Positions 18,924 through 26,297 of a stretch of 64,000 nt of DNA are shown one piece after another (within the stretch, counting starts at the first letter, position 1; every line of letters starts with the position of its first letter). The notes beneath the pieces were generated by a model, which did not search any database, was not told the DNA's origin, and was given only the letters and a program-made list of their open reading frames with translations. This DNA is from Sphingomonas sediminicola (GTDB lineage Bacteria > Pseudomonadota > Alphaproteobacteria > Sphingomonadales > Sphingomonadaceae), in assembly GCF_014489515.1 (NCBI RefSeq), contig NZ_CP060782.1:1-64000 (forward strand), read 5' to 3'. The position numbers and the translations under genes were made by a program.

Positions 18924-18993
18924 ACTATTTCCGCTTTCAACCCATTCCTGCCATTAGCGGTGGGTCAGCTTTCGACCCATTGCGGACATTAGC
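18924..18993 (+). repeat. Tandem hairpin elements of two types, copies 17 and 18
   Basis: CCTGCCATTAG-type copy (18924-18960) immediately followed by a GCGGACATTAG-type copy (18961-18993). Lies between the epoxide hydrolase and a small lipoprotein. Confidence 0.85.
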
Positions 18994-19034
18994 AAATGGG
19001 CTAGCTTCCGTTCGCTTCCAAAGGAGAAACGGGG

Positions 19035-19340
19035 GTGCGGGGACTTATGATCACTTGTCTTCTTTTGGTTGCCGCTTGCGATCAAATTCGCGGTGGTTCT
19101 CCGGAAGTTCAGAAGTGCGAGGAGCGAATTTTGGCCAACCTGGGGGACAGAGCTTCGTACGTCCGAGGCCAGAACGACTCCCTTTCCCTTGGGGATCGCT
19201 GGCAAGTCGGAATTGAATACAGCTACACCGACAAGACAGGCCGCAGGATTACGAAGGCTTGGCAGACTTGCGACTATCCGATCGTCAATGGCAAGCCAGA
19301 CACGTCTCGATTTCTAGCGGTTGAAAAGTCGGACGATTAG
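19035..19340 (+). CDS. Small lipoprotein of unknown function
   Basis: GTG start at 19035, nine bases after AAAGGAG; an ATG at 19047 is possible. Lipobox VAAC followed by DQIRGG. About 85 mature residues with KCEERILANLG, VGIEYSYTDKTGRRITKAWQ and TCDYPIVNG. No family recognised. Confidence 0.55.
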   Translation: MRGLMITCLLLVAACDQIRGGSPEVQKCEERILANLGDRASYVRGQNDSLSLGDRWQVGIEYSYTDKTGRRITKAWQTCDYPIVNGKPDTSRFLAVEKSDD

Positions 19341-19360
19341 GCGGCCAACCTCATATTACT

Positions 19361-19392
19361 AATGTCCGCTTTCGACCCATTGCGGACGTTGG
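19361..19392 (+). repeat. Hairpin element, copy 19
   Basis: AATGTCCGCTTTCGACCCAT, TGCGGACGTTGG; near-consensus. Between convergent genes. Confidence 0.88.
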
Positions 19393-19416
19393 TGAGCGAT
19401 CAGACTCTGGCCTGGG

Positions 19417-19896
19417 TCACTTGCCCAACATGGATTCTGCCGGACGTGGTGTCGTGATGGGATCGGCGTGACGGTGAACCAACTTCCAACTGTCCCCGAT
19501 CTTTTCAAATACGGTCGTGACACGGGCCGCGAACTTGGAAAAGTCGCCGCTCGTGCCCAGCTTCGCACGAAGATGTTCAACCTCGACGAGGCTGACGAAT
19601 CTATCATCGCCATAAACCGCGAGCCGATCGACCCCGACGACTGTGCCGTCCTTATATTTGGTGGCGGCGTTGTTGAGCGCCTTCAGCACTTCGGTTCGAC
19701 CCTTTCCAAATGGACCGAACGGGTTACCCAGAGTGATGTCGTCGCGATCTGCAAATAAGGCTGCGTAGCCCGAAGGATCGCCATTGAGAATCTTGCGAAG
19801 CGCCTCGCGGCTTTCGGCGATTGCATCCTCCAAAGCGGGCGGCAACGCTTGTGCCGAGAGTTCGCTGTGCTGCTGCGCGGACGACCGGTTGATCAT
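19417..19896 (-). CDS. SnoaL/DUF4440-like nuclear transport factor 2 fold protein
   Basis: 159 residues from the ATG at 19896 (AAAGGGGGG upstream). The pattern AIAESREALRKILNGDPSGY, LFADRDDITLGNPFGPFGKG, VTTVFEKIGDSWKLVHRHAD is typical of the ketosteroid-isomerase-like DUF4440/SnoaL superfamily, whose C-terminal W-x-L/I-x-H-x-H strand is visible. Enzymatic function unknown. Confidence 0.75.
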   Translation of the reverse strand: MINRSSAQQHSELSAQALPPALEDAIAESREALRKILNGDPSGYAALFADRDDITLGNPFGPFGKGRTEVLKALNNAATKYKDGTVVGVDRLAVYGDDRFVSLVEVEHLRAKLGTSGDFSKFAARVTTVFEKIGDSWKLVHRHADPITTPRPAESMLGK

Positions 19897-19931
19897 GCGC
19901 CCCCCTTTCGCGCCACTTAGCCGACGAGAGG

Positions 19932-19966
19932 AATGTCCGTCATCCACCCATAACGGACATAAGGGG
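19932..19966 (+). repeat. Hairpin element with compensatory arms, copy 20
   Basis: GAATGTCCGTCATCCACCCA, TAACGGACATAAGG. ATGTCCGT pairs perfectly with ACGGACAT (8 bp): C-to-T in the left arm is matched by G-to-A in the right. Last forward copy before the integrase. Confidence 0.88.
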
Positions 19967-20137
19967 TCAGTCCTCCCACGGCGCCTTTCGGGCCATCAGA
20001 TCCTTCAGCTTCTGGGTTGGGGCCGGCGGATTGGCGAGCAGGTCGGTGAACTCTTCGCCCTGCTGCTCATCAAGGACGAAATTGACCCGATCGAGCGGAT
20101 CGTTGCCTGGACCCGATTTTGCCTTTTTCTGTTTCAC
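19967..20137 (-). CDS. DUF1778/TacA-like antitoxin remnant or mini-antitoxin
   Basis: 56 residues from a GTG at 20137, five bases after GGAGG. The sequence VNFVLDEQQGEEFTDLLANP followed by PAPTQKLKDLMARKAPWED matches the C-terminal toxin-wrapping part of DUF1778 (TacA-type) antitoxins (LD-x-x-Q-x-x-x-F...PP-x-P...L-x-x-L...APWE). The ribbon-helix-helix DNA-binding half expected in front is absent, replaced by a short Lys-rich leader. No GNAT toxin lies next to it. It could be a remnant, a truncated orphan or another short protein with the same tail. Confidence 0.45.
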   Translation of the reverse strand: MKQKKAKSGPGNDPLDRVNFVLDEQQGEEFTDLLANPPAPTQKLKDLMARKAPWED

Positions 20138-20218
20138 ATCGACCTCCAGCTTTTTTCGCTGACGAAGCTACCACAATCACCGCCATTTGTTCTACCAATG
20201 TTCTACATGCGATTCGGC

Positions 20219-20458
20219 ATGTCTGAGCTTCGAAGCAAGGCCTTGGCTGCCATCGATGAAGCAGCGAACAAAGCCCTGAATGCGCCAGTCGAGCGGCAAA
20301 TGGCATTACGCTTCGCGCTCGCCTTCCTAGCTAACTTCGCCGAGGAGCGTTGGCCTTTCGACAACTTCTGGCGAGCGATCGCCACCCAAGACCCAAAGGT
20401 CCGGTCCGCGACCGTTACCGCCGCACGAAACGCAATCCACCGCGCCGTGAAGGGTTAG
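20219..20458 (+). CDS. Small helical protein of unknown function
   Basis: 79 residues from the ATG at 20219 (MSELRSKALAAIDEAANKAL). Predicted all-helical, without membrane segment or recognised domain. It ends 82 bp before the integrase ATG on the same strand and may be its accessory partner, by position only. Confidence 0.45.
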   Translation: MSELRSKALAAIDEAANKALNAPVERQMALRFALAFLANFAEERWPFDNFWRAIATQDPKVRSATVTAARNAIHRAVKG

Positions 20459-20540
20459 GTTGAGCGTTCGTCCGCCGATCGGAGCGCCAGGCCACCATGA
20501 TCCAGATGGCTGTAGCGGTCCGCAATCGCCGGAGACTCCC

Positions 20541-21152
20541 ATGTTCTACTCACCCTCGATCCAACCCGCAGCTCGCAAGCCCACGGGCGCCAAGCTGGCG
20601 CTGAAGCCATTCCACGTCTGGGGTATCCGCGTGCGGCTGCAGGTAGGCCATTGCACCCGTGACATCGCGCTCTTCGACCTGGCCCTCGACAGCAAGCTGC
20701 GTGGTTGCGACCTGATCCGGCTGCGGGTCTCCGACCTATTCTCGTCCAGCGGAGTGAAGCGCCGGGTTGTCATCATGCAGCAGAAGACGGGTCGACCGGT
20801 CCAGTTCGAGGTTACCGAGCAAACCCGGCGCTCGATCGCGGCCTGGGTCGAGAGCAAGCATCTGGGCTTGGATGACTGGCTATTCCCCAGTCGCATCAAG
20901 TCCGGCTCTCACCTGAGCACGCGGCAATATGCCCGACTGGTCGACAAGTGGGTCGTGCTCGTGGGGCTCGATCCGGCCGCGTACGGCACGCATAGCCTCC
21001 GCCGGACCAAGGTCGCACTGCTCTACAAGAAGACCGGCAACCTGCGCGCCTGCCAGCTACTCCTCGGTCACACGAAGCTTGAGAGCACGGTCAGGTATTT
21101 AGGCGTCGAAGTCGATGATGCGCTGGAGCTCTCAGAAGCGCTCGAGCTGTGA
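20541..21152 (+). CDS. Catalytic-domain-only tyrosine recombinase/integrase
   Basis: 203 residues from the ATG at 20541, six bases after GGAG; the in-frame extension to 20460 lacks a ribosome site. Active-site residues are visible in order: Arg in ALDSKLRGCDLIRLRVSDL, Lys in MQQKTGRPVQFEV, H-x-L-R in GTHSLRRTKVALLYKKTG, His in LLLGHTKLES, and the nucleophile Tyr in TVRYLGVEVDDAL. Typical phage integrases are 300-400 residues with an N-terminal core-binding domain; that domain is missing here. This is a known compact family of stand-alone tyrosine integrases. It lies where the flanking hairpin elements change orientation. Confidence 0.88.
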   Translation: MFYSPSIQPAARKPTGAKLALKPFHVWGIRVRLQVGHCTRDIALFDLALDSKLRGCDLIRLRVSDLFSSSGVKRRVVIMQQKTGRPVQFEVTEQTRRSIAAWVESKHLGLDDWLFPSRIKSGSHLSTRQYARLVDKWVVLVGLDPAAYGTHSLRRTKVALLYKKTGNLRACQLLLGHTKLESTVRYLGVEVDDALELSEALEL

Positions 21153-21207
21153 GTATGGCGCGCGGCGGGGTCCGTGCCGCGGCCGCGAAGCGAGGAGAGA
21201 CGTCGGC

Positions 21208-21238
21208 AATGTCCGCAATGGGTGGAAAGCTGACACGA
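21208..21238 (-). repeat. Hairpin element, reverse, copy 21
   Basis: AATGTCCGCAATGGGTGGAA, AGCTGACACG. First reversed copy, 56 bp after the integrase stop. Confidence 0.82.
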
Positions 21239-21294
21239 ACGATCGGTTTCAGATTCCGCGGGAACATAACGTTGGTCGTCCGGTTGAGCGCCGC

Positions 21295-21456
21295 ATGTCC
21301 AACAGTGCTGACCAGCTCCGCGCGAAGGCGCGCCAAACGCGATTCCTTGCGCGTCAGGCGTTCATCCGGTCGCGCTCCGAGGCACTCCATTCACTTGCCA
21401 CCGTGTATGAAAGCCAAGCGGCAGAACTGGAACGCACGGGTTCTTTAGGCCTCTGA
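21295..21456 (+). CDS. Short helical protein
   Basis: 53 residues (MSNSADQLRAKARQTRFLA...), Ala/Arg/Glu-rich and helical, resembling the many 50-80 residue charged helical proteins of sphingomonads. The longer frame beginning at 21115 runs through a hairpin element. Weakly supported. Confidence 0.35.
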   Translation: MSNSADQLRAKARQTRFLARQAFIRSRSEALHSLATVYESQAAELERTGSLGL

Positions 21457-21472
21457 ACCAAGAAGCCAGGCG

Positions 21473-21504
21473 AATGTCCGCAATGGTTGGAAAGCGGAAA
21501 TTAG
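21473..21504 (-). repeat. Hairpin element, reverse, copy 22
   Basis: AATGTCCGCAATGGTTGGAA, AGCGGAAATTAG; TCCGC/GCGGA pair. Confidence 0.8.
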
Positions 21505-21854
21505 ACCGAGCGAAATGCGGTCTCAATTGCGCTTGCGGATACGCCTGCCTCTTCTGCCCAGCCGATGAGGTATTCGGCGAGATGACCATCGATCGGTTCG
21601 TCAACTCGAAGGAGAGAGACAAGCGTTCTGAAACAGCCCTGCTTCTCAAGTGGCAGGCTTTCTATCTTACCCCACAATCTTTCCAGAAGCGCCTGATTGC
21701 CGACGGCGTTCCCAGCCTGGAAAGCAGACACGATCTCGCTGCCAAGCTCGCCAGTGCATGTCTCGTGCTCAGCTAAGCGGAGGGTCACCGCGTGGGTTCG
21801 AGGTTTGAGCAACCCCGCGTCGATGTCTTGTAACAGCGCAGAGGCCCAATCCAT
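21501..21854 (-). CDS. Hypothetical helical protein
   Basis: 117 residues, bounded on both sides by hairpin elements. Contains DWASALLQDIDAGLLKPRTH and HLAEYLIGWAEEAGVSASAI; predicted soluble and helical. It reads as a gene rather than a shadow because no competing frame is plausible. Function unknown. Confidence 0.5.
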   Translation of the reverse strand: MDWASALLQDIDAGLLKPRTHAVTLRLAEHETCTGELGSEIVSAFQAGNAVGNQALLERLWGKIESLPLEKQGCFRTLVSLLRVDEPIDGHLAEYLIGWAEEAGVSASAIETAFRSV

Positions 21855-21877
21855 TTCGTGAAGCTAGCGAGTGTCGC

Positions 21878-21906
21878 AATGTCCGCAATGGGTCGAGAAC
21901 AGACAT
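21878..21906 (-). repeat. Hairpin element, reverse, copy 23
   Basis: AATGTCCGCAATGGGTCGAG, AACAGACAT, followed by a partial second start (AATGTCCACAGC) at 21926. Confidence 0.8.
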
Positions 21907-21940
21907 CGCCTTTCTGGCCTCTGCTAATGTCCACAGCTTC

Positions 21941-22900
21941 TCACAACCACTTCAGCTTGCCAGCGGACTTGATCTGTGTCCCGTACGACTGAAGATAGCG
22001 AAGGCCCGTATCGACAAGGAGGGTTGCTACGGTTTTTCCCGGCCCGAGACGCCGTGCAATTTGGATTGCAGCGATGACGTTTGCTCCGGAGGAGGTGCCG
22101 GCAAAGAGACCTTCCTCGCGCGCGAGCCGGAGAGCCATCGTGTCCGCGTCCACGGTCGACACGGCGAACACTTCATCAACTGTCGCAAATCTCCAAAGAG
22201 GAGGGTGGCGGCCGATGCCGATGCCCTCGATCTTGTGAGCACCTGGCTTTCCGCCGGAAAGGACCGCGGACTCGGCCGGCTCGACCGCTCCCACATTCAA
22301 CGAAGGGTTATGCTGCCGTAGCACGCTCGTCGTTCCGATAAGCGACGCAGCAGTCCCTACGGACTGAACGAACGCATCGATCTTTCCGCCGCTTTGCTGC
22401 CAAATCTCTTCACCGAGCGAGTGATATCCTGAGACGCTATCGGTATTGTTAAGCTGGTCTGTCCAATAGCAGCCTGCCTGCCGGCTCGCTTCCTCGGCTG
22501 CAGCGATCATCTGGTTGATCAGACCTTTGGTGGTCAGGCCGTCCCCGCTCGGAATGACGCGAACGTCGGCGCCGAGCGCGGCCATCAAAACGAGCTTCTC
22601 CTCGCTGAACGCATCGGACGAGAAAATGCGAAGCTTGTATCCCCGGGCAGCGCATACCAGGGCTAGTGAAGCGCCCGTGCTCCCTCCGGAATATTCGACG
22701 ATGGTCGAGTCCGGACGGATCCGGCCATCTTCTTCGGCGCGCGCGATCATCGCCTGCGCCATTCGATCCTTCATGCTGCCAGTCGGGTTTGAGCCTTCAA
22801 CCTTCACGACCACGCGTGCGCAACCTGGCGGAACTACGCTCTTCAGCTCAACCAAAGGCGTGTTGCCGATGGCGTCGAGCACGCTCGCGCTAATTCGCAT
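21941..22900 (-). CDS. PLP-dependent cysteine synthase family protein
   Basis: 319 residues from the ATG at 22900, overlapping the stop of the upstream MBL gene (22890) by 11 bases. Motifs: LDAIGNTPLVEL, KVEGSNPTGSMKDRMAQAMI with the PLP Lys, VEYSGGSTGASLALVCA, QSVGTAASLIGT (phosphate loop region), EGIGIG, and GTSSGANVIAAIQIA. It belongs to the CysK/CysM/cystathionine beta-synthase fold. The extension to 22987 is off-family. Translational coupling with the MBL gene suggests a joint sulfur- or amino-acid-related step, by inference. Confidence 0.88.
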   Translation of the reverse strand: MRISASVLDAIGNTPLVELKSVVPPGCARVVVKVEGSNPTGSMKDRMAQAMIARAEEDGRIRPDSTIVEYSGGSTGASLALVCAARGYKLRIFSSDAFSEEKLVLMAALGADVRVIPSGDGLTTKGLINQMIAAAEEASRQAGCYWTDQLNNTDSVSGYHSLGEEIWQQSGGKIDAFVQSVGTAASLIGTTSVLRQHNPSLNVGAVEPAESAVLSGGKPGAHKIEGIGIGRHPPLWRFATVDEVFAVSTVDADTMALRLAREEGLFAGTSSGANVIAAIQIARRLGPGKTVATLLVDTGLRYLQSYGTQIKSAGKLKWL

Positions 22901-23699
22901 GGGGATCGCTCGGCGGCGTGCCAGAGTCCACCGAGAGCACCAACTTCCGTCCGGGCACCAACGACTGCACCTGTCCCTGCGGAGCAAATATTTCAGCCGC
23001 CGCAGCTACCGAGTCTGGCCCTTCGGTAAAATGCTTCCATCCACGGTTATGAACGGTCATGATTCTGGCCCCCCGAAAGACGCTGGCCAGTTCCAGAAGG
23101 TCGTTGTTGCCCATCGTGAGGTTGAATGGCCCGCGCGTGCGAGCTGCGCCGGCGAACGCGATCACCACGTCAGGCTTGTAGCGACGGGCCACCTCGGCCA
23201 CCCCGTCGTAGAAAACCGTGTCGCCGGTGACGTAGATGAGGTCCTTCTTCGCGGCACTTTGAATCACAAAGCCAGTCACGTCGCCCAGTGTTCGCTCGGC
23301 CCCGGGCGGCCCGTGCCGGGCGGGCGTGGCGACGACGGTCAGACCGTTACGGCCACCTAGCCGATATGATCGCCATGGCTTAAGGCCAACACTGTTGCCA
23401 CCCAGCCTTCGGTTTGCGGCATCGGTCGTCAGGACGACCTTCGCATTTTCCGCGAAGCGACGGCCAGCCTGATCGAAGTTGTCGGCATGCTGATCGTGAC
23501 TGAGCAGCACTGCGTCGACAGGGCCGACCTCTTCAGTGGACAGAGCCGGACCCTCGGTCTTTTCGAGCTTTACCGCTCCGGACGGATGAGGACCGGGCGG
23601 GTCGAAGGTGGGATCGGTCACCAGTCGAATACCGGCTATCTCGATCATCACGGTGGGCCCGCCGATCAGCGTGATCTCGACAGGTGCGGCGTCCATCAT
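22890..23699 (-). CDS. UlaG-like MBL-fold hydrolase
   Basis: Start ATG at 23699 (AAAGGA upstream). Reads EITLIGGPTVMIEIAGIRLV, TDPTFDPPG, then the metal motif LLSHDQHADNFDQAGRRFA, TPARHGPPGAE, IYVTGDTVFYDGV and a late HNRGWKHF. This is the L-ascorbate-6-phosphate lactonase (UlaG)-like clade of the MBL superfamily. Substrate unknown. First gene of a two-gene unit with the cysteine-synthase-like gene and divergent from a LysR regulator. Confidence 0.82.
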   Translation of the reverse strand: MMDAAPVEITLIGGPTVMIEIAGIRLVTDPTFDPPGPHPSGAVKLEKTEGPALSTEEVGPVDAVLLSHDQHADNFDQAGRRFAENAKVVLTTDAANRRLGGNSVGLKPWRSYRLGGRNGLTVVATPARHGPPGAERTLGDVTGFVIQSAAKKDLIYVTGDTVFYDGVAEVARRYKPDVVIAFAGAARTRGPFNLTMGNNDLLELASVFRGARIMTVHNRGWKHFTEGPDSVAAAAEIFAPQGQVQSLVPGRKLVLSVDSGTPPSDPHAN

Positions 23700-23757
23700 C
23701 GGAAATCCTTTCGGCACACGATTTAGACACGCCTTCAATGTTCGAGAATTATCTATT

Positions 23758-23767
23758 AGTGATCACT
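23758..23767. promoter_or_regulatory. Perfect 10-bp palindrome in divergent promoter region
   Basis: AGTGATCACT sits 59 bp upstream of the MBL start and about 50 bp from the LysR coding start. Its position in a short divergent intergenic region suits a regulator-binding site, but LysR sites are usually longer T-N11-A motifs. Confidence 0.3.
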
Positions 23768-23816
23768 CGTTGCTTTGTTTACGCACATCAGCGGCAAGGT
23801 TGAGAGGAGCGCATCG

Positions 23817-24684
23817 CTGGCCAATCCACGTGATTATCCCTGTCAGTGGGATGACATCAGGACATTTGTCGCCGTTGCGGAAAGTGGCACCTTGTCGGGG
23901 CCGCCCGAAAATTGGGAGTCACTCATGCGACAATTTCCCGTCGGATAGCCGACCTTGAACGCGGGTTCGGAGGCGCGCCGCTCTTTGAGAAGTCCCGGCT
24001 AGGCTACATTCTTACGTCCAGCGGGCGTGCCGCCCTGCTTCACGCGAAGGCGATGTCGGCAGCGGCGGAAGGCTTCGCTCGTGAGGTCACTGACGCCGAC
24101 GCGATGTCGGGTCTGTACGCGTAAGTGCGACGGCCGCGCTGATCGAATGGAAGATCGCAGCCGCCGTGTCCAAGTTGATTGACAAGTTCCCGCAGCTCGA
24201 AATCGAGGTGGTCGCGGAAAACCGCAACGTTAGCCTCGCGATGCGTGAAGCCGATATCGCGGTCAGGCTTGGACGACCGCGTTCAGGAGATGCCGTCGCT
24301 CGAAAGATCGGCACGATCAGCTATCGGCTGTTCGGCACAAGCAAGTACATCCGATCCAAACCGAGGGATTCTTATCGCGTCTTCACGTTCAGCGATCCTG
24401 TCAAGCGTGAAACGATCCCGCGGGCACTTGCCGCCCAAGTGCCAGGGCAAGAGGCACGGTTGGCACTGCCGTCTTTCACCGCTCAAGCGGCGGCGGCGCT
24501 GAGCGGAACCGGCCTTGCGATGCTTCCCATATTTCTAGGCTCACAGATGTCAGGGCTCGCAGTTGTCGATGAGCCGGAGACCGGCTGGGACCAGGAGGTT
24601 TGGCTGCTTACCCACCGAGATGCGCGGCGCTTCCAGCGAGTACGAATTGTGGCCGAGGCAATTGCCGCAACCTTCGAGGACTGA
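23817..24684 (+). CDS. LysR-family transcriptional regulator, frameshifted
   Basis: The start is uncertain: the HTH frame is open from about 23817 but has no good ATG. The HTH reads WDDIRTFVAVAESGTLSG, then after one missing base near 23897 AARKLGVTHATISRRIADLE. One base near 24118 joins GLVRVSATAALIEWKIAAAV, the effector domain, which continues as NRNVSLAMREADIAVRLGRP to the stop at 24684. Divergent from the MBL/cysteine-synthase-like pair, which it probably regulates. Confidence 0.8.
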
Positions 24685-24691
24685 CCTCTCT

Positions 24692-24724
24692 GCGTCCGCA
24701 ATGGGCCGAAAGCAGACATTAGCC
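24692..24724 (-). repeat. Hairpin element, reverse, copy 24
   Basis: CGTCCGCAATGGGCCGAAAG, CAGACATTAGCC. Between convergent LysR and small membrane protein genes. Confidence 0.82.
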
Positions 24725-25006
24725 TTGGTCGGTTGATGCCGCTTCGCTCGCCCTTCGCCTGCGCTGCCCTGCGCGCCGCAGGAACTTGGTTTGGCTCCAT
24801 TTCATAAGCAGCGCGGTCCAAACCAGAAATCCGACGCCAAGTGCCGCGCCGAGCCAGAGAACAGCCTCGCGTCTGCCACCGAGCTGGCCGAGCAGTAGGA
24901 GCATTGCAGCGAGAATAACCAGCGCTCCCTTTCCCCACATCGAAAGAAACAGTTTGCGACGAAAGGAGTGGCCAACTCTCTCTGCGAACGATGGCTTACC
25001 CTTCAT
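24719..25006 (-). CDS. Small two-helix membrane protein
   Basis: 95 residues from the ATG at 25006. Two transmembrane helices (GALVILAAMLLLLGQL and AVLWLGAALGVGFLVWTALL) and a basic C-terminal tail (RRAGQRRRRAS). Unknown function. Enclosed between two reverse-oriented hairpin elements. Confidence 0.55.
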   Translation of the reverse strand: MKGKPSFAERVGHSFRRKLFLSMWGKGALVILAAMLLLLGQLGGRREAVLWLGAALGVGFLVWTALLMKWSQTKFLRRAGQRRRRASEAASTDQG

Positions 25007-25030
25007 GCGGTCACAATGCAGGTTGATCCT

Positions 25031-25064
25031 AATGTCCACAATGGGTCGGAAGCTGACATTGGCC
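25031..25064 (-). repeat. Hairpin element, reverse, copy 25
   Basis: AATGTCCACAATGGGTCGGA, AGCTGACATTGGCC. Confidence 0.82.
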
Positions 25065-25131
25065 GTGGGCAGAATTTGCTCTCAGTTTGCGGCCAACGCC
25101 CTGAGCGACCTCAAAAATGGATCGCGGTCAG

Positions 25132-25260
25132 ATGAAACTCTGCATGCTATTAGGAATTGGTATGAGACTAGCATTCCTTTTGCCGGCACAAGCGATTTCT
25201 GCGTGTACCAAGGTCGTCCAAATCGAGGAGGCCAAGTTCAGTTATGTTAGCGCACGCTGA
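25132..25260 (+). CDS. Possible small exported peptide
   Basis: 42 codons: MKLCMLLGIGMRLAFLLPAQ with a signal-like hydrophobic core and AISAC lipobox-like end, then about 18 residues. There is no strong ribosome site. Listed because it fills the gap between an element and the next small gene. Confidence 0.25.
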   Translation: MKLCMLLGIGMRLAFLLPAQAISACTKVVQIEEAKFSYVSAR

Positions 25261-25293
25261 CGATCCGTCTCATCTCAAGCGCCGGTTTTGGTG

Positions 25294-25518
25294 ATGCCTA
25301 CGGGGCTCTTGGAGATCAATTCCACTGCCGGTCGTTTGTTCATCGCGCTAGGGTTCTTTATCTTCGTCGGCTTCGGTTACGTGGCTTTGATGGTCCTCCA
25401 TTCTGCGCACGATCAGCACAATCGAGGCTTGAGCAATCTCAATCCGTGCGGGTGCATGGCAGTGGCCTTCATCACGCTGCTGTTGACGGCTTGGGCGCGC
25501 GGCTGCGCATTGCGCTAA
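25294..25518 (+). CDS. Small membrane protein
   Basis: 74 residues, two hydrophobic helices (LFIALGFFIFVGFGYVALMV and MAVAFITLLLTAWARGC) joined by a His/Asn-rich loop with two Cys. No recognised family and only a weak ribosome site. Confidence 0.4.
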   Translation: MPTGLLEINSTAGRLFIALGFFIFVGFGYVALMVLHSAHDQHNRGLSNLNPCGCMAVAFITLLLTAWARGCALR

Positions 25519-25690
25519 AGCTCGCAATACCCATCATGACCGCTCCGCGTCGAAGGGTCAGCGGACGTGCGGAACTGTTCGACGCCTTTTCCACTTTTCG
25601 ATTGCACCTTGCGCTAAGGACGCTCCGGGACCCGCCGTCGCGTTTGGCAATGCCCCCGGCGTCGGCGAGTCTTATTGTTCGTCCATACAT

Positions 25691-25936
25691 TCAGACGTCC
25701 AGCATCCCGCCCGCTCGACCCTTTTTCGCCCAACGGGTCGTGCCCCTTAGTCGCCCAAGCCCGAATATGCGGACCTCGATCCGTTCGCGTTCCACGAAAT
25801 TGCATTTGGCGCTCACGCAAAAGCCGGAGTTAGAAAGATTCAGGAGTGTGCCCTGGACGATCGCGCCGTCGCCCCGCGCTATCCTGCAAGGCTCATTAGT
25901 GGAAACGCGATCCGGACGCTTTGGAAACTCGCTCAT
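25691..25936 (-). CDS. PilZ-domain protein (short)
   Basis: 81 residues. The PilZ pattern is visible: RPDRVSTNEPCRIARGDG, GTLLNLSNSGFCVSA (the D/N-x-S-x-x-G block), ERIEVRIFGLGRLRGTTRWA, AGGMLDV. The usual RxxxR of the c-di-GMP-binding loop is not clear at the N-terminus (KRPDR is the best match). First of three PilZ proteins within 7.2 kb. Confidence 0.7.
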   Translation of the reverse strand: MSEFPKRPDRVSTNEPCRIARGDGAIVQGTLLNLSNSGFCVSAKCNFVERERIEVRIFGLGRLRGTTRWAKKGRAGGMLDV

Positions 25937-26147
25937 TGTCAGATTCCAACCAAGGCCAGCAGGCTCGGGCCACGCTACTTAAGATGACCTTAGGTTTGGA
26001 CCGATCTGGAGCAATTTAGCCGGGCGGCATCAGTGAGGCCTGCTAGCCGGCGTTGCTCGTCAGCTAACGGGCCTCGGCTCATCCGCCTGTCTGCTAGACG
26101 ATGAGGCGGTGAGCTTGGAAAACCCTGTGTCTGGCTTCGTAACCGAT

Positions 26148-26297
26148 TCATTTACTCGCCTGATTATCCTGTTTCGAGAGCAGGAGCAGTTCCTCGATCT
26201 GGTCTAGCCGCTCACGACACTTCCTCAGAGCCATGCGCAAATTGTAGTTGGCGTTGCCCAGCTTGCGACCTCGATCGTCGCTATTTTCGGAAGTCAC
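26148..26297 (-). CDS. Short coiled-coil protein
   Basis: 49 residues from a GTG at 26297, five bases after GGAGG, overlapping the end of the winged-helix gene (stop at 26281). The sequence contains LGNANYNLRMALRKCRERLD and QIEELLLLSKQDN, a heptad-like helix. Similar short helices accompany winged-helix genes in sphingomonads from memory. The overlap implies translational coupling. Confidence 0.5.
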   Translation of the reverse strand: MTSENSDDRGRKLGNANYNLRMALRKCRERLDQIEELLLLSKQDNQASK

